DNA of 64,000 bases from Pseudarthrobacter enclensis (GCF_030811655.1 NZ_JAUSRE010000014.1:53106-117105), one strand, 5' to 3'; shown: positions 41,961-50,107, numbered from the stretch's first letter. Made by a program: numbers and translations. Notes: generated from the letters alone by a model not told the origin.

Positions 41961-43062
41961 CGGCCACCACTGCCGCCCGGACACACAGGACATCGGGCAA
42001 GTGGGAGGCCACCTCCCTGAACGTTTCCCCTTCATCCGCACTCGCGTAAACCGTGCCGCCGCGCGTACCAAAGTAGACGCCTGCCGGTTCAGCGGTGTCC
42101 ACCGACGCTGCGTCCCTGAGCACACTGTTGTACTCATGGTCGGGAAGGCCCGCGCTCAGGTGCTTCCAGGTATTTCCGGCGTCGTCCGTGCGGTGGACGG
42201 CGAGCTTCCCATCCGGAGGGATGCGTTCGCCGTCGGCCTTGAGCGGCACCACCCACGCGGTGCCTTCGCGCCTGGGATGGGTCAGCATCACGAAGCCAAA
42301 GTCGGCCGGCAGGCCCTCGGCGATGGACTTCCAGGTGTCCGCATTGTCGTCTGTCCGGTACACGCCGTGGTGGTTCTGGGCGTAAAGGCGTCCCGCCGCC
42401 CCCGCGTCGGCGGCGATCTTGTGCACGCACTGGCCGAACTCGGGGTTGGGGTCCGGCATGAAGTAGGCCGAGATCCCTTTGTTGCGCGGTTCCCAGGAGG
42501 CGCCGGCATCGAGCGATCGGTAGACCCCACCGGTGCTCATGGCTACGTGCACCGTTTCGCCGGCCGGGTCCACAACGATTGAATGCGCTGCGGCGCCGCC
42601 GTAGCCCGCTCCCCACTCGCTGCGGTGCGGGTGGTCCCACAGGCCGCGGTTCAACTCGAAGTGTTCGCCGCCATCCGTGGATTTCCACACGGAAATCGGC
42701 TCGGCCCCTGCCCACACCACTCCGGGCCGGGACCCGGCGTCCGGGTAGATCTGCCAGACGCGCTCCAGTGCAGCCCCCGTGTCCGCAGGGAATCTGATGG
42801 CGCCCTGTTCCGGTTCGGTCCAGGTGGCACCCAGGTCATCCGAGTGCGCAACCGTGGGTCCCCAGTGCGGGCTGCGGACCCCCACCAGGATCCGGGTACG
42901 GCCTTCCCTCGTATCGATCCCGATGCTGGGAATCTCCGCCATCAGGAAATGCGGGCCGGTCAGGGACCAGTCCTGCCTGTCCGGGCTCGTGGCCAGCCAC
43001 AGCCCCTTTTTCGTGCCGATTGCCAGGACAAATGTTTCTGACGCCGTTGCCATGCGGACCAT
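41953..43062 (-). CDS. BNR/Asp-box repeat (exo-alpha-sialidase-like) protein
   Basis: 369 aa from ATG 43062 (ATG 43053 also possible). Six Asp-box turns (S-x-D-x-G-x-x-W/F) are visible: S-D-D-L-G-A-T-W, S-T-D-G-G-E-H-F, S-L-D-A-G-A-S-W, T-D-D-N-A-D-T-W, T-D-D-A-G-N-T-W, S-A-D-E-G-E-T-F, building a beta-propeller. There is no signal peptide, so it is cytoplasmic and not a typical secreted sialidase. The overlap with the MoaD-like gene suggests a shared, unknown function. Confidence 0.82.
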   Translation of the reverse strand: MVRMATASETFVLAIGTKKGLWLATSPDRQDWSLTGPHFLMAEIPSIGIDTREGRTRILVGVRSPHWGPTVAHSDDLGATWTEPEQGAIRFPADTGAALERVWQIYPDAGSRPGVVWAGAEPISVWKSTDGGEHFELNRGLWDHPHRSEWGAGYGGAAAHSIVVDPAGETVHVAMSTGGVYRSLDAGASWEPRNKGISAYFMPDPNPEFGQCVHKIAADAGAAGRLYAQNHHGVYRTDDNADTWKSIAEGLPADFGFVMLTHPRREGTAWVVPLKADGERIPPDGKLAVHRTDDAGNTWKHLSAGLPDHEYNSVLRDAASVDTAEPAGVYFGTRGGTVYASADEGETFREVASHLPDVLCVRAAVVAGA

Positions 43063-43128
43063 GCAACCACCGGATGGGCCCCGGCGCAACGGTTTTCAGC
43101 CCTGCAAACCCCCCGTCCCGGCGGGGGA

Positions 43129-43329
43129 TCAGTCCACGAACTCCGACTGGGTCTCGATGAAATCCCAGTCCGCCGCCGTCAGGACGCCGGCCGGGTTCCC
43201 CGGATGGGGACCGCCGGCCTCCGCGATGCCTTGGAGCACCGGAAGGGGCAGATCCTCCGCACGGAGGTTTTGCCGCAGCCACTCCTTGCTGGCCAGGTCC
43301 AGGTCCAGCCACCACATGAAGATTTCCAC
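43129..43329 (-). CDS. Small hypothetical protein upstream of the BNR gene
   Basis: 66 aa from GTG 43329, preceded by AAGGAGGTGA, a complete anti-16S match, which makes translation very likely. Sequence starts M-E-I-F-M-W-W-L-D and ends W-D-F-I-E-T-Q-S-E-F-V-D. No known domain. It precedes the BNR and MoaD-like genes in the same direction by 66 bp and may be part of that operon. Confidence 0.65.
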   Translation of the reverse strand: MEIFMWWLDLDLASKEWLRQNLRAEDLPLPVLQGIAEAGGPHPGNPAGVLTAADWDFIETQSEFVD

Positions 43330-43604
43330 CGCTCACCTCCTTCACCCATTTAAAACGGTAGGCGTGGCCGTGGCCGTGGACAAGGTGCTCCCGCAGAAGC
43401 AGGTAACCGGGACGAGACTTCGGGTACTGGCAGGTAACTTGCCTGGCCAGCCGGGGGAAAAGACAAGTACCCCCTACTGGCGACTGCCTTCGGCGGCGCC
43501 CCTAGCCTGAAATCTCAAAGCAAGCTGACCGTGCTGCTGAGGCATAGGGCTTAACCGCTGGCCTTCCCTCGCCATGGTCCGTTTGACATATCTGGGGAGA
43601 AAAA
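43330..43604. other. Gap with a possible regulatory repeat
   Basis: No gene was found here. AGTACCCCCTACT (43466-43478) is a small inverted repeat (AGTA/TACT) located about 130 bp upstream of the repeat-protein gene and could be a regulator site. TTTGACAT just before the gene could be part of a promoter. Nothing else stands out. Confidence 0.35.
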
Positions 43605-44573
43605 ATGAAACGCACCTTAGCAACAATGGGGGTGATGGGGCTTGGCCTTATCAGCCTCACAGCACCGGCCATCGCGGCTTCCGACCAGGCTGCGCTAGCC
43701 CACTCGGACGGAAGCGCCGTGATCCCGCTGGAATTCAATGTCAACGGCACCAACAACGGCGGCGGCAACGCCGGCGGCGGAACTGACAATGGCGGCGGCA
43801 ACGGCGGCGGCAACGGCAACGGCGGCGGAACCAACACTGGCGGCGGCAACGGCGGAACCAACAACGGCGGCGGCGGAACCAACACTGGCGGCGGCAACGG
43901 CAACGGCGGCGGCGGAACCAACAACGGCGGCGGCGGAACCAACACTGGCGGCGGCAACGGCGGAACCAACAACGGCGGCGGCGGAACCAACACTGGCGGC
44001 GGCAACGGCAACGGCGGCGGAACCAACAACGGCGGCGGCAACGGCAACGGCAACGGCGGCGGCAACGGTGGCGGCAACGGCAACGGCAACGGCGGCGGAA
44101 CCAACAACGGCAACGGCGGCGGCAACGGTGGCGGCAACGGCAACGGCAACGGCGGCGGAACCAACACCGGCGGCGGCGGCACCAGCACCGGCGGCGGCGG
44201 AACCAACACTGGCGGCGGCGGCACCAGCACCGGCGGCGGCACCAACACTGGCGGCGGCGGCACCAGCGGAAACACCGGCAGCGGCGGAACCAACACTGGC
44301 GGCGACACCACCACCGGTGTAACCAACACCGGAACAGGTCTCGTCACTGTGGTTCCGAACGCTACAGCCCCCGCCCAGACGCCGACTTCCGCACCCAAGG
44401 CTGCTGTCCCGGCCCCGGTCGCCGTCGGAACCAACCAGGGCTACAACGCCCAGACCGCGGTGGGAGCACCCGATGGCCTGCCGGGGTGGCTCGCCGGCCT
44501 GGGAGCGCTGGCTGCCGCGGGGACCGCAGTGGCAGTACGGCGCCAGTCGCGTCCGCTGCACACCGGCGGCTAG
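43605..44573 (+). CDS. Secreted Gly/Asn-repeat surface protein
   Basis: 322 aa. A signal peptide (K-R-T-L-A-T-M-G-V-M-G-L-G-L-I-S-L, cleavage about 25) is followed by about 200 residues of G-G-G-N, G-G-G-T-N and G-N-G repeats (about 47-240). A Pro/Ala linker, the segment N-Q-G-Y-N-A-Q-T-A-V-G, a hydrophobic helix (L-P-G-W-L-A-G-L-G-A-L-A-A-A-G) and a basic end R-R-Q-S-R complete it. This is the layout of a cell-wall sorting signal but without L-P-x-T-G. The sortase gene 102 bp downstream suggests they work together. Confidence 0.78.
   Translation: MKRTLATMGVMGLGLISLTAPAIAASDQAALAHSDGSAVIPLEFNVNGTNNGGGNAGGGTDNGGGNGGGNGNGGGTNTGGGNGGTNNGGGGTNTGGGNGNGGGGTNNGGGGTNTGGGNGGTNNGGGGTNTGGGNGNGGGTNNGGGNGNGNGGGNGGGNGNGNGGGTNNGNGGGNGGGNGNGNGGGTNTGGGGTSTGGGGTNTGGGGTSTGGGTNTGGGGTSGNTGSGGTNTGGDTTTGVTNTGTGLVTVVPNATAPAQTPTSAPKAAVPAPVAVGTNQGYNAQTAVGAPDGLPGWLAGLGALAAAGTAVAVRRQSRPLHTGG
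43747..44310 (+). repeat. GGCGGCGGAACCAAC-type tandem repeat in a coding region
   Basis: Degenerate 9-15 bp units built from GGCGGC, GGAACCAAC and GGCAACGGC repeat for about 560 bp. They encode the Gly/Asn/Thr repeats. The low complexity also opens long spurious frames on other strands. Units are near identical, so length may vary by slippage between strains. Confidence 0.85.
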
Positions 44574-44674
44574 CCGGAACACCGCCACCGCCCGTGGCCC
44601 CTGACAAGGAAGGCGTTCTGCCAGTGCCCGGCGGGGCGCCTTCCTTCCACCCCCGCCGACCCGTAAGGAATGCA

Positions 44675-45436
44675 ATGGGCCAGGATCGAAGCCGGCACGC
44701 AGCGCCCATGCGGCGCGGCATCCTGCGGTGGAACCGGGGCGATCTGGCCATCTTGGTGTGTGGATTCCTCGCCTTCCTGTCGTTCACGTTCGGCGCTCCC
44801 CTGTTCCAGCCTTCGGCCCAGTCCCACCCCACAGCCCTAGCCCGCCCTGCGCCGTTGCCTGCCGCCAGGACTGCCCCTGCGGCCCCAGCACCCTCTGATG
44901 GCGGGGCCGCGGCCGGAGCAGCTGGGCCTGCCCAGCCTGCGGAAGCCCAAACGCCGGGCTCTTCGGAAGCAGCAGGGCCCGAAGTTCCGGCCGCAGCCCC
45001 GCCCATCCACATCCGTTATCCGTCGGCAGCCTTCGACGTGGCCATCCATCCACTGGACCTGGACGGTGAAGCCCAGTCCAGCCGGACTATCGAACCGCCC
45101 GCAACGAAGGATGGCTACTGGCTGACGCCGTTCGGAGTCCCGGGGAAAGGCTCCGGCAACACCACCTACGTCATTGGCCACAGCTGGGAAGGCGCGGATG
45201 CCCCTTTCAACCACCTCAGTTCGGCGGCGGCCGTCGGCGACCACATTGAGGTAGAAACCGCAGCCGGAACCATCAGCTACCGGGTGGACAGCATCACGAC
45301 GTACCTGAAGTCCGGACTCAAGGACAGCGCCGTGTGGGACATGGTGCCCAACCGGCTTGTCCTCATCAGCTGCTACACCGAGGACCCGTGGGGCAAAAAC
45401 GTGGTGGTCACGGCATACCCCGCCGACCCCCAGTAG
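44675..45436 (+). CDS. Class F-like sortase with Arg to Lys at the catalytic position
   Basis: 253 aa from ATG 44675 with TAAGGA upstream. Basic N-terminus, one membrane helix (about 24-40), an Ala/Pro-rich spacer (about 50-110), then the sortase barrel. His169 (V-I-G-H-S-W) and Cys233 (L-I-S-C-Y) are in place. The third catalytic residue, normally Arg shortly after Cys (R-D-N-V-V-V), is Lys241 in G-K-N-V-V-V. It may anchor the repeat protein encoded upstream, or it may be altered in activity. Confidence 0.82.
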   Translation: MGQDRSRHAAPMRRGILRWNRGDLAILVCGFLAFLSFTFGAPLFQPSAQSHPTALARPAPLPAARTAPAAPAPSDGGAAAGAAGPAQPAEAQTPGSSEAAGPEVPAAAPPIHIRYPSAAFDVAIHPLDLDGEAQSSRTIEPPATKDGYWLTPFGVPGKGSGNTTYVIGHSWEGADAPFNHLSSAAAVGDHIEVETAAGTISYRVDSITTYLKSGLKDSAVWDMVPNRLVLISCYTEDPWGKNVVVTAYPADPQ

Positions 45437-45517
45437 CCGCCCGGGCGGCGGTGCTGCGCGTCTTTCCGGGCCGAACGGACCTGTTCACACCCCGCGGCCA
45501 GGCGGACAATTGGCCGC

Positions 45518-46030
45518 ATGACAGGGGAACACATCAATACTGCTCCGCTGCTGGTGGGGATCATGCCCAAGCAGCACCCGGAGGTCCTCCAAACTGCGAC
45601 CATGCTGGCTGCCCGACTGGGGGTGCCTTTGGTCTGCGCCTATGTGGACGAGGCCAGCTACCTGGTGGAATGGGATCCTGCCCGGTCCGCGCACCGCCTT
45701 TCACTGCACCCCGATGCCGACGACGACATGCTGGCCCTCACCACAGGCCTGAAGTCGCAGGTCCAGGCCACGGTGGACAACCTGCCGCCGGACCGCGGGA
45801 CGCTGGACTGGTCCTTCCGCACACTCACCGGCGATCCGGCCCGGGCCCTGGGCCAGGTGGCAGCCGAGTTGGATTCCCCGATCATCATTGTTGGCACTTC
45901 CGAACGGGGATTCTCGCACTGGCTCTCGGAGGCCCTCAATGGATCGGTGGGGGCGTGGCTGAGCCATCACCAAAGCCGCCCGGTCCTGGTGGTGCCCTAC
46001 CGAATGCCGGCGCATGAAGACCGGCCTTAG
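45518..46030 (+). CDS. Universal stress protein (UspA family)
   Basis: 170 aa, single Usp domain. L-L-V-G-I-M-P-K-Q at the start resembles the first strand, although the usual V-D-x-S is missing. The ATP-binding region is recognisable late in the sequence: I-I-V-G-T-S-E-R-G-F-S followed by L-N-G-S-V-G-A-W-L and H-S/H-Q-S-R-P-V-L-V-V-P-Y. Its role is presumably stress-related. It is monocistronic and followed by a 300-bp gap with a strong terminator. Confidence 0.85.
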   Translation: MTGEHINTAPLLVGIMPKQHPEVLQTATMLAARLGVPLVCAYVDEASYLVEWDPARSAHRLSLHPDADDDMLALTTGLKSQVQATVDNLPPDRGTLDWSFRTLTGDPARALGQVAAELDSPIIIVGTSERGFSHWLSEALNGSVGAWLSHHQSRPVLVVPYRMPAHEDRP

Positions 46031-46100
46031 TGTGGGCTTTCCGGCAAAATACCCGGCATTGGGGCCTGCTTAAAGTAAAGCGAAAGTAGTTATTCGGGAT

Positions 46101-46228
46101 GCTGGCGCAGTGCCGTACCAGCCAGTAAGCTGGTTCAAGCAAGGCCGATCCGCCCAGGTGGAAGCCGGAATTGCCCAAGAGCTGCTCCGGAGTGCGTATC
46201 CCCCAATAACGCACTCCGGAGCTTTTTT
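46101..46228 (+). ncRNA. Candidate small RNA with alternative stems
   Basis: GCTGG (46101-46105) can pair with CCAGC (46118-46122), or ACCAGC (46117-46122) can pair instead with GCTGGT (46129-46134), so the two stems are mutually exclusive. A Rho-independent terminator ends the segment. No coding frame is convincing. I cannot match it to a known RNA family by eye. Confidence 0.35.
46184..46228 (+). terminator. Strong Rho-independent terminator
   Basis: GCTCCGGAGTGCGT (46184-46197) and ACGCACTCCGGAGC (46209-46222) form a perfect 14-bp stem with an 11-nt loop containing CCCCC, followed by TTTTTT. It lies 154 bp after the usp stop and before the copper promoter. Confidence 0.93.
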
Positions 46229-46283
46229 GTGCCCTGAACGCCTTCGTCACAGTGCCACCAATTCATGGCCGGGTTCCGGTCGG

Positions 46284-46325
46284 ATACCCCGTAGGGGTAC
46301 TTGTGCTGATACCCCTATGGGGTAT
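46284..46325 (+). promoter_or_regulatory. Two CsoR-type copper operators
   Basis: ATACCCCGTAGGGGTAC (46284-46300) and ATACCCCTATGGGGTAT (46309-46325) are inverted repeats of the TACCCC-n3-GGGGTA type known for CsoR. Their centres are 25 bp apart and the second ends 11 bp before csoR. CsoR would bind both without copper and release on Cu(I). Confidence 0.88.
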
Positions 46326-46336
46326 ATGTTTGCGGC

Positions 46337-46702
46337 ATGGACGCCACTGAAGAAGCCGTTGCCACCGTGGCAGCTACGGGGTCGGCCCCCGATGCCCGAA
46401 CTGTGCAAGAGCACGGGTACACGGGAAACAAAGACGCGTACCTGCGGCGCCTGAAGCGCATTGAGGGCCAGGTGCGGGGCATTGCCCGGATGGTGGATGA
46501 GGACAAGTACTGCATCGACATCCTGACCCAGGTTGCCGCCGTCACCAAGGCCCTGCACGCCGTCAGCCTTGGCCTGGTGGAGGAACACATCGGCCACTGC
46601 GTGGTGGGGGCGGCCTCCGAGCCGGATCCCGATGCACGTGCCGAAGCCATTGACGCCAAGGTAAAGGAAGCTGCCGACGCCATTGGCCGCCTGCTGCGCT
46701 GA
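46337..46702 (+). CDS. csoR: CsoR-type copper-sensing repressor
   Basis: 121 aa. The core helical domain has R-L-K-R-I-E-G-Q-V-R-G-I-A-R-M and the copper ligands Cys59, His84 and Cys88, spaced exactly as Cys36-His61-Cys65 in Mycobacterium tuberculosis CsoR. A 30-residue N-terminal extension is extra. It represses the csoR-copZ-copA genes and releases DNA on binding Cu(I). No obvious ribosome-binding site precedes the ATG, so translation may be leaderless. Confidence 0.92.
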   Translation: MDATEEAVATVAATGSAPDARTVQEHGYTGNKDAYLRRLKRIEGQVRGIARMVDEDKYCIDILTQVAAVTKALHAVSLGLVEEHIGHCVVGAASEPDPDARAEAIDAKVKEAADAIGRLLR

Positions 46703-46758
46703 CCCCACAGTCCACAATCCACCCCGGCCAGCGCCGGCACCACATGAAGGAGCAAGCC

Positions 46759-46986
46759 ATGAGCACCACCACAACCGTCAGCGTCTCGGGCATGACCTGC
46801 GGACACTGCGTGTCGGCAGTCAGCGAAGAACTGGAAGCCATCGACGGCGTTGAAGCAGTGGCCGTGGACCTGAACGCCGGCGGTATCTCCACCGTGACCA
46901 TCACTTCAGGCAAGGAACTCTCCCCCGCGGAAATCGGCGAAGCCGTCGCCGAAGCCGGCTACCTGGTGGTGGCCAACGAAGCCTAG
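46759..46986 (+). CDS. copZ: Copper chaperone (HMA domain)
   Basis: 75 aa from ATG 46759; the GAAGGAG just upstream decides this start over the ATG at 46744. A single heavy-metal-associated domain with the Cu-binding M-T-C-G-H-C near residues 12-17. It delivers Cu(I) to the P-type ATPase encoded 25 bp downstream. Confidence 0.93.
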   Translation: MSTTTTVSVSGMTCGHCVSAVSEELEAIDGVEAVAVDLNAGGISTVTITSGKELSPAEIGEAVAEAGYLVVANEA

Positions 46987-47011
46987 ACCCCCCCCAACAC
47001 TGAAAGGTGAC

Positions 47012-49357
47012 ATGAGCCAGGAACTGCTGCACCCGCCGGGCACCCGCGTTGTCGAACTGGACATCGAGGGGATGACCTGCGCCTCCTGCGTCAACCGCGT
47101 GGAGAAGAAGCTCGGCAAGCTCGAGGGAGTGGCCGCCACCGTCAACCTGCCACTCGAGTCGGCCTACGTCACGGTCCCGGAGGGCATCACTGACGAGCAG
47201 CTCACCGCAACGGTGGAAGCAGCTGGTTACAAGGCAAAAGTCCGGCCACAACACACCCCTGCTCCGGAAACCGGGCCCGCGGACCAGCCAGCCGCGATTC
47301 CCGCTTCCCGGCTTCGCCCGCGCCTGGTCCTGGCCGCCATCCTGACCGTCCCGGTGTTCCTGGTGAGCATGGTCCCGGCGCTCCAGTTCCCCAACTGGGG
47401 CTGGGTGGCTGCGGTACTGGCGCTGCCGGTGGTCACGTGGGCGGCCTGGCCCTTCCACCGCGCGGCTGCCATCAACGCCCGGCACCTCGCCTCCACCATG
47501 GACACGCTGGTGTCCCTCGGAGTGGCGGCGGCGTACCTGTTTTCAGCGTGGCAGCTGCTGGCCGACCCCGGCATGACGGCGCATCCGGGCATGGAGGACA
47601 TGTCCGGCGGCCTGTACTTCGAGGTTGCCTCCGTGGTCACTGCATTCCTGCTCCTGGGCCGGTACCTGGAGGCCAACGCCAAAAAGAAGGCCGGGGACGC
47701 CCTGCAGGCCCTGCTGAACCTGGGGGCCAAAGACGCCACGGTCCTGCGCAACGGAAGCGAACAGAAGATTCCCGCCGAGCGTCTGCGGGTGGGCGACGTC
47801 CTGGTGGTCCGCCCGGGTGAGAAGATAGCCACCGATGGGGTGGTGGTGGACGGCGCTTCCGCCGTGGACGCCTCCCTGGTCACCGGCGAATCGGTTCCCG
47901 TGGAGGTCGGTCCGGACAGCCGGGTCACCGGTGCCACCATCAACACGTCCGGCCGCCTGCTGGTGCGGGCCACCCGGGTCGGCTCCGAGACCACCCTTGC
48001 CCAGATGGCCCGGCTGGTGTCGCAGGCCCAGACCGGCAAGGCCCCCATCGCACGGCTCGCGGACCGCATCAGCGCCGTCTTCGTCCCGGTGGTCCTGGGC
48101 ATCGCCGCCCTGACGTTCGTGCTCTGGCTCCTATTGGCCGGTCCGGACGCCGATGGCGGCCATCTGCGGCAAGCCTTCACGGCCGCCGTCGCCGTCCTGG
48201 TGATTGCCTGCCCCTGCGCCCTCGGCCTGGCCACCCCGGTGGGCCTGCTCACCGGCACCGGACGGGGTGCACAGCTGGGCATCCTGATCAAGGGCCCGCA
48301 GGTCCTGGAGGACACCCGCACGGTGGACACCATCCTGCTGGACAAGACCGGGACCGTCACCACGGGCGTCCTGGCCGTGGATGCCATGTCAGCCTTCAGT
48401 GGTTTCCATGACCGCGAGGTCCTCCGTCTGGCGGGAGCCGTGGAGGCCGCCTCCGAACACCCGGTGGCACACGCCATTGCGGCAGCAGCGGCGTCGGCCG
48501 CACGGTCGGGAGATGCTGTGAACGACGGCGGCATCCTCCCGCAGGTGCAGGATTTCGCTTCCGCCCCGGGCGGCGGAGTGTCCGGAACCGTTGAGGGCAG
48601 GCACGTAATGGCCGGTCGGAGCGGTTGGCTGCTGGGGAACGGAATCGCGCTGGATGCCTCGCAACAGGCGCAGCTCGCGGCTGCCGAGGAAGGGGGTGCC
48701 ACCGCCATCTGCGTGGCAGTTGACGGCACCCCGGGCGGAATCATCAGCCTGCGGGACACCGTCAAGGAAGGTTCCGCCGACGCCGTCGCGCGCCTGAAAG
48801 GGCTGGGCCTGCGGCCCATCCTGCTGACCGGGGACAATGCCGCGGTCGCTGCCCGGGTTGCTGCCGCCGTCGGTATCGCTCCCGGCGATGTCTACGCCGG
48901 CGTCCTGCCGGAAGGGAAAGTCGAGGCAGTGCGGACGCTCCAGGCCGGCGGCGCGACGGTGGCCATGGCGGGAGACGGCGTCAACGATGCCGCCGCACTG
49001 GCGCAGGCCGACCTGGGCATTGCCATGGGTTCAGGGACGGACGTGGCCATCGAAGCCGCGGACCTGACGGTGATGGGCAGCGACCTTGCCCAGGTGGCGC
49101 AGGCCATCGAACTGTCCCGGAGGACCCTTTCCACCATCAAGACCAACCTGTTCTGGGCGTTCTTCTACAACGCGGTGGGAATCCCCGTGGCCGCCCTGGG
49201 GCTGCTCAACCCGATGATCGCGGGCGCCGCCATGGCTGCCAGCTCAGTCCTGGTGGTCACCAACTCGCTGCGGCTGCGCAGCTTCGGACGGCACCAAAGC
49301 CAGGCCCAGGCCAAAGGGGCACGCTCCAGGACCAGGGTCAGGCCGCACCGTACCTGA
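47012..49357 (+). CDS. copA: Copper-exporting P1B-type ATPase
   Basis: 781 aa. One N-terminal HMA domain with G-M-T-C-A-S-C (20-26), eight membrane helices, the transport motif C-P-C-A-L-G-L-A-T-P near residue 400, the phosphorylation site D-K-T-G-T-V-T near 445, the H-P pair (E-H-P-V-A) and G-D-G-V-N-D-A. It pumps Cu(I) out of the cytoplasm. It is the last gene of the csoR-copZ-copA set; its 3' end overlaps the DUF2277 gene by 20 bases. Confidence 0.95.
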   Translation: MSQELLHPPGTRVVELDIEGMTCASCVNRVEKKLGKLEGVAATVNLPLESAYVTVPEGITDEQLTATVEAAGYKAKVRPQHTPAPETGPADQPAAIPASRLRPRLVLAAILTVPVFLVSMVPALQFPNWGWVAAVLALPVVTWAAWPFHRAAAINARHLASTMDTLVSLGVAAAYLFSAWQLLADPGMTAHPGMEDMSGGLYFEVASVVTAFLLLGRYLEANAKKKAGDALQALLNLGAKDATVLRNGSEQKIPAERLRVGDVLVVRPGEKIATDGVVVDGASAVDASLVTGESVPVEVGPDSRVTGATINTSGRLLVRATRVGSETTLAQMARLVSQAQTGKAPIARLADRISAVFVPVVLGIAALTFVLWLLLAGPDADGGHLRQAFTAAVAVLVIACPCALGLATPVGLLTGTGRGAQLGILIKGPQVLEDTRTVDTILLDKTGTVTTGVLAVDAMSAFSGFHDREVLRLAGAVEAASEHPVAHAIAAAAASAARSGDAVNDGGILPQVQDFASAPGGGVSGTVEGRHVMAGRSGWLLGNGIALDASQQAQLAAAEEGGATAICVAVDGTPGGIISLRDTVKEGSADAVARLKGLGLRPILLTGDNAAVAARVAAAVGIAPGDVYAGVLPEGKVEAVRTLQAGGATVAMAGDGVNDAAALAQADLGIAMGSGTDVAIEAADLTVMGSDLAQVAQAIELSRRTLSTIKTNLFWAFFYNAVGIPVAALGLLNPMIAGAAMAASSVLVVTNSLRLRSFGRHQSQAQAKGARSRTRVRPHRT

Positions 49358-49610
49358 CCGCGGCACGGGCCCTCGCCTTGGCCGCCTCCGCCTCCCGGTC
49401 CTTGGGCGGCGCCTGCGTCACCAGCGAATCCAGCAGATGCTGCGTGATGTGCGCGATCTCATGCACGGCCTCGTCAAACGCTTCCTGGTTGGCCTTGGAC
49501 GGCTTGGTACTGCCGCTGATCTTGCGGACATACTGCAGTGCGGCCGCATGCACTTCCTCGGACGTGGCGTGTGGCTCGAAGTTGTGGAGGGTTCGGATAT
49601 TCCGGCACAT
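49338..49610 (-). CDS. DUF2277-family small protein
   Basis: 90 aa starting M-C-R-N-I-R-T-L-H-N-F-E-P, the pattern of DUF2277 proteins common in actinobacteria. It is helical and charged, with no membrane segment. The function is unknown. Convergent with copA, overlapping its last codons. Confidence 0.85.
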   Translation of the reverse strand: MCRNIRTLHNFEPHATSEEVHAAALQYVRKISGSTKPSKANQEAFDEAVHEIAHITQHLLDSLVTQAPPKDREAEAAKARARAAVRYGAA

Positions 49611-49692
49611 ACCGCCATGCTAGGCTCTCCGAATGCCTGGGATCGACCCCCTTTTTTCATGGTCTCCACCCGGCGTCCATGGGAAGCCCGGC

Positions 49693-49710
49693 ATGGGCAG
49701 CGCTGCCCAT
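49693..49710. promoter_or_regulatory. 18-bp perfect palindrome upstream of the WXG100 gene
   Basis: ATGGGCAGCGCTGCCCAT is a perfect palindrome in the gap between the DUF2277 gene and the WXG100 gene, 113 bp before the latter's start. It may be an operator or a hairpin in a leader. No regulator is evident nearby. Confidence 0.4.
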
Positions 49711-49823
49711 CGACACTGTTTGGGGGCCGGGATAGGTTTTAGGCAATGGATCTTCCGGATGAGCCGGGGGGCCGCTGGGGATGCCGATCTGGTTCGGATC
49801 CACGACCTATCAAGGAGAAACTG

Positions 49824-50087
49824 ATGGCTATTTGGGGTGCAGACGTTGAGCAGCTTCGCCAGCTCGGCAGCAAGCTTCAGGCAGGCGCGTCCGAGATCGA
49901 GACGCAGAAGTCCACTCTCACCAAGGTTCTGGGCAGCACCAACTGGGAAGGCCCGGACGCCACCAAGTTCCGCAACGAGTGGTCCGGTACCCACACCGCC
50001 ATGCTCACCAAGGTTGCCGAGGCACTGAAGGAAGCCGGCGCGCAGGCCAAGCGCAACGCCGAGGAGCAGAGCCAGGCATCCCACTAG
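49824..50087 (+). CDS. WXG100 family protein (EsxA-like), orphan
   Basis: 87 aa from ATG 49824 with AAGGAG upstream. It has the helical-hairpin length and the W-x-G turn (N-W-E-G-P-D-A, about residues 38-44), then A-T-K-F-R-N-E-W. Family members are secreted by ESX/type VII machinery, often as dimers. No EccC, EccB, EccD or PE/PPE-type partner is in this window, so it is an orphan copy here. A perfect terminator follows 20 bp downstream. Confidence 0.88.
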   Translation: MAIWGADVEQLRQLGSKLQAGASEIETQKSTLTKVLGSTNWEGPDATKFRNEWSGTHTAMLTKVAEALKEAGAQAKRNAEEQSQASH

Positions 50088-50107
50088 GCTTACCGCCGGT
50101 ATCCGGA

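Larger units (their letters stand above)
46031..46336. other. Intergenic region with a possible small RNA and copper operators
   Basis: No protein gene was found here. It holds a region with alternative stems (46101-46134), a strong terminator (46184-46228) and two CsoR-type operators (46284-46325). Terminator and stems may belong to a small RNA or to the 3' end of the usp transcript. Confidence 0.6.

Noticed and set aside
43502..44675. Two long minus-strand frames (Pro/Leu-rich and Ala/Val-rich) across the GGN repeat
   Set aside because: They mirror the tandem repeat of the plus-strand surface protein, have no ribosome-binding site or recognisable domain, and vanish outside the repeat.
46031..46240. 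tRNA, SRP RNA or tmRNA in the usp-csoR gap
   Set aside because: No cloverleaf, no SRP GGAAG/AGCA pattern and no tmRNA tag frame is visible; only stems and a terminator.
46744..46758. ATG at 46744 as the copZ start
   Set aside because: The bases after it (GAAGGAG) form the ribosome-binding site of the ATG at 46759.
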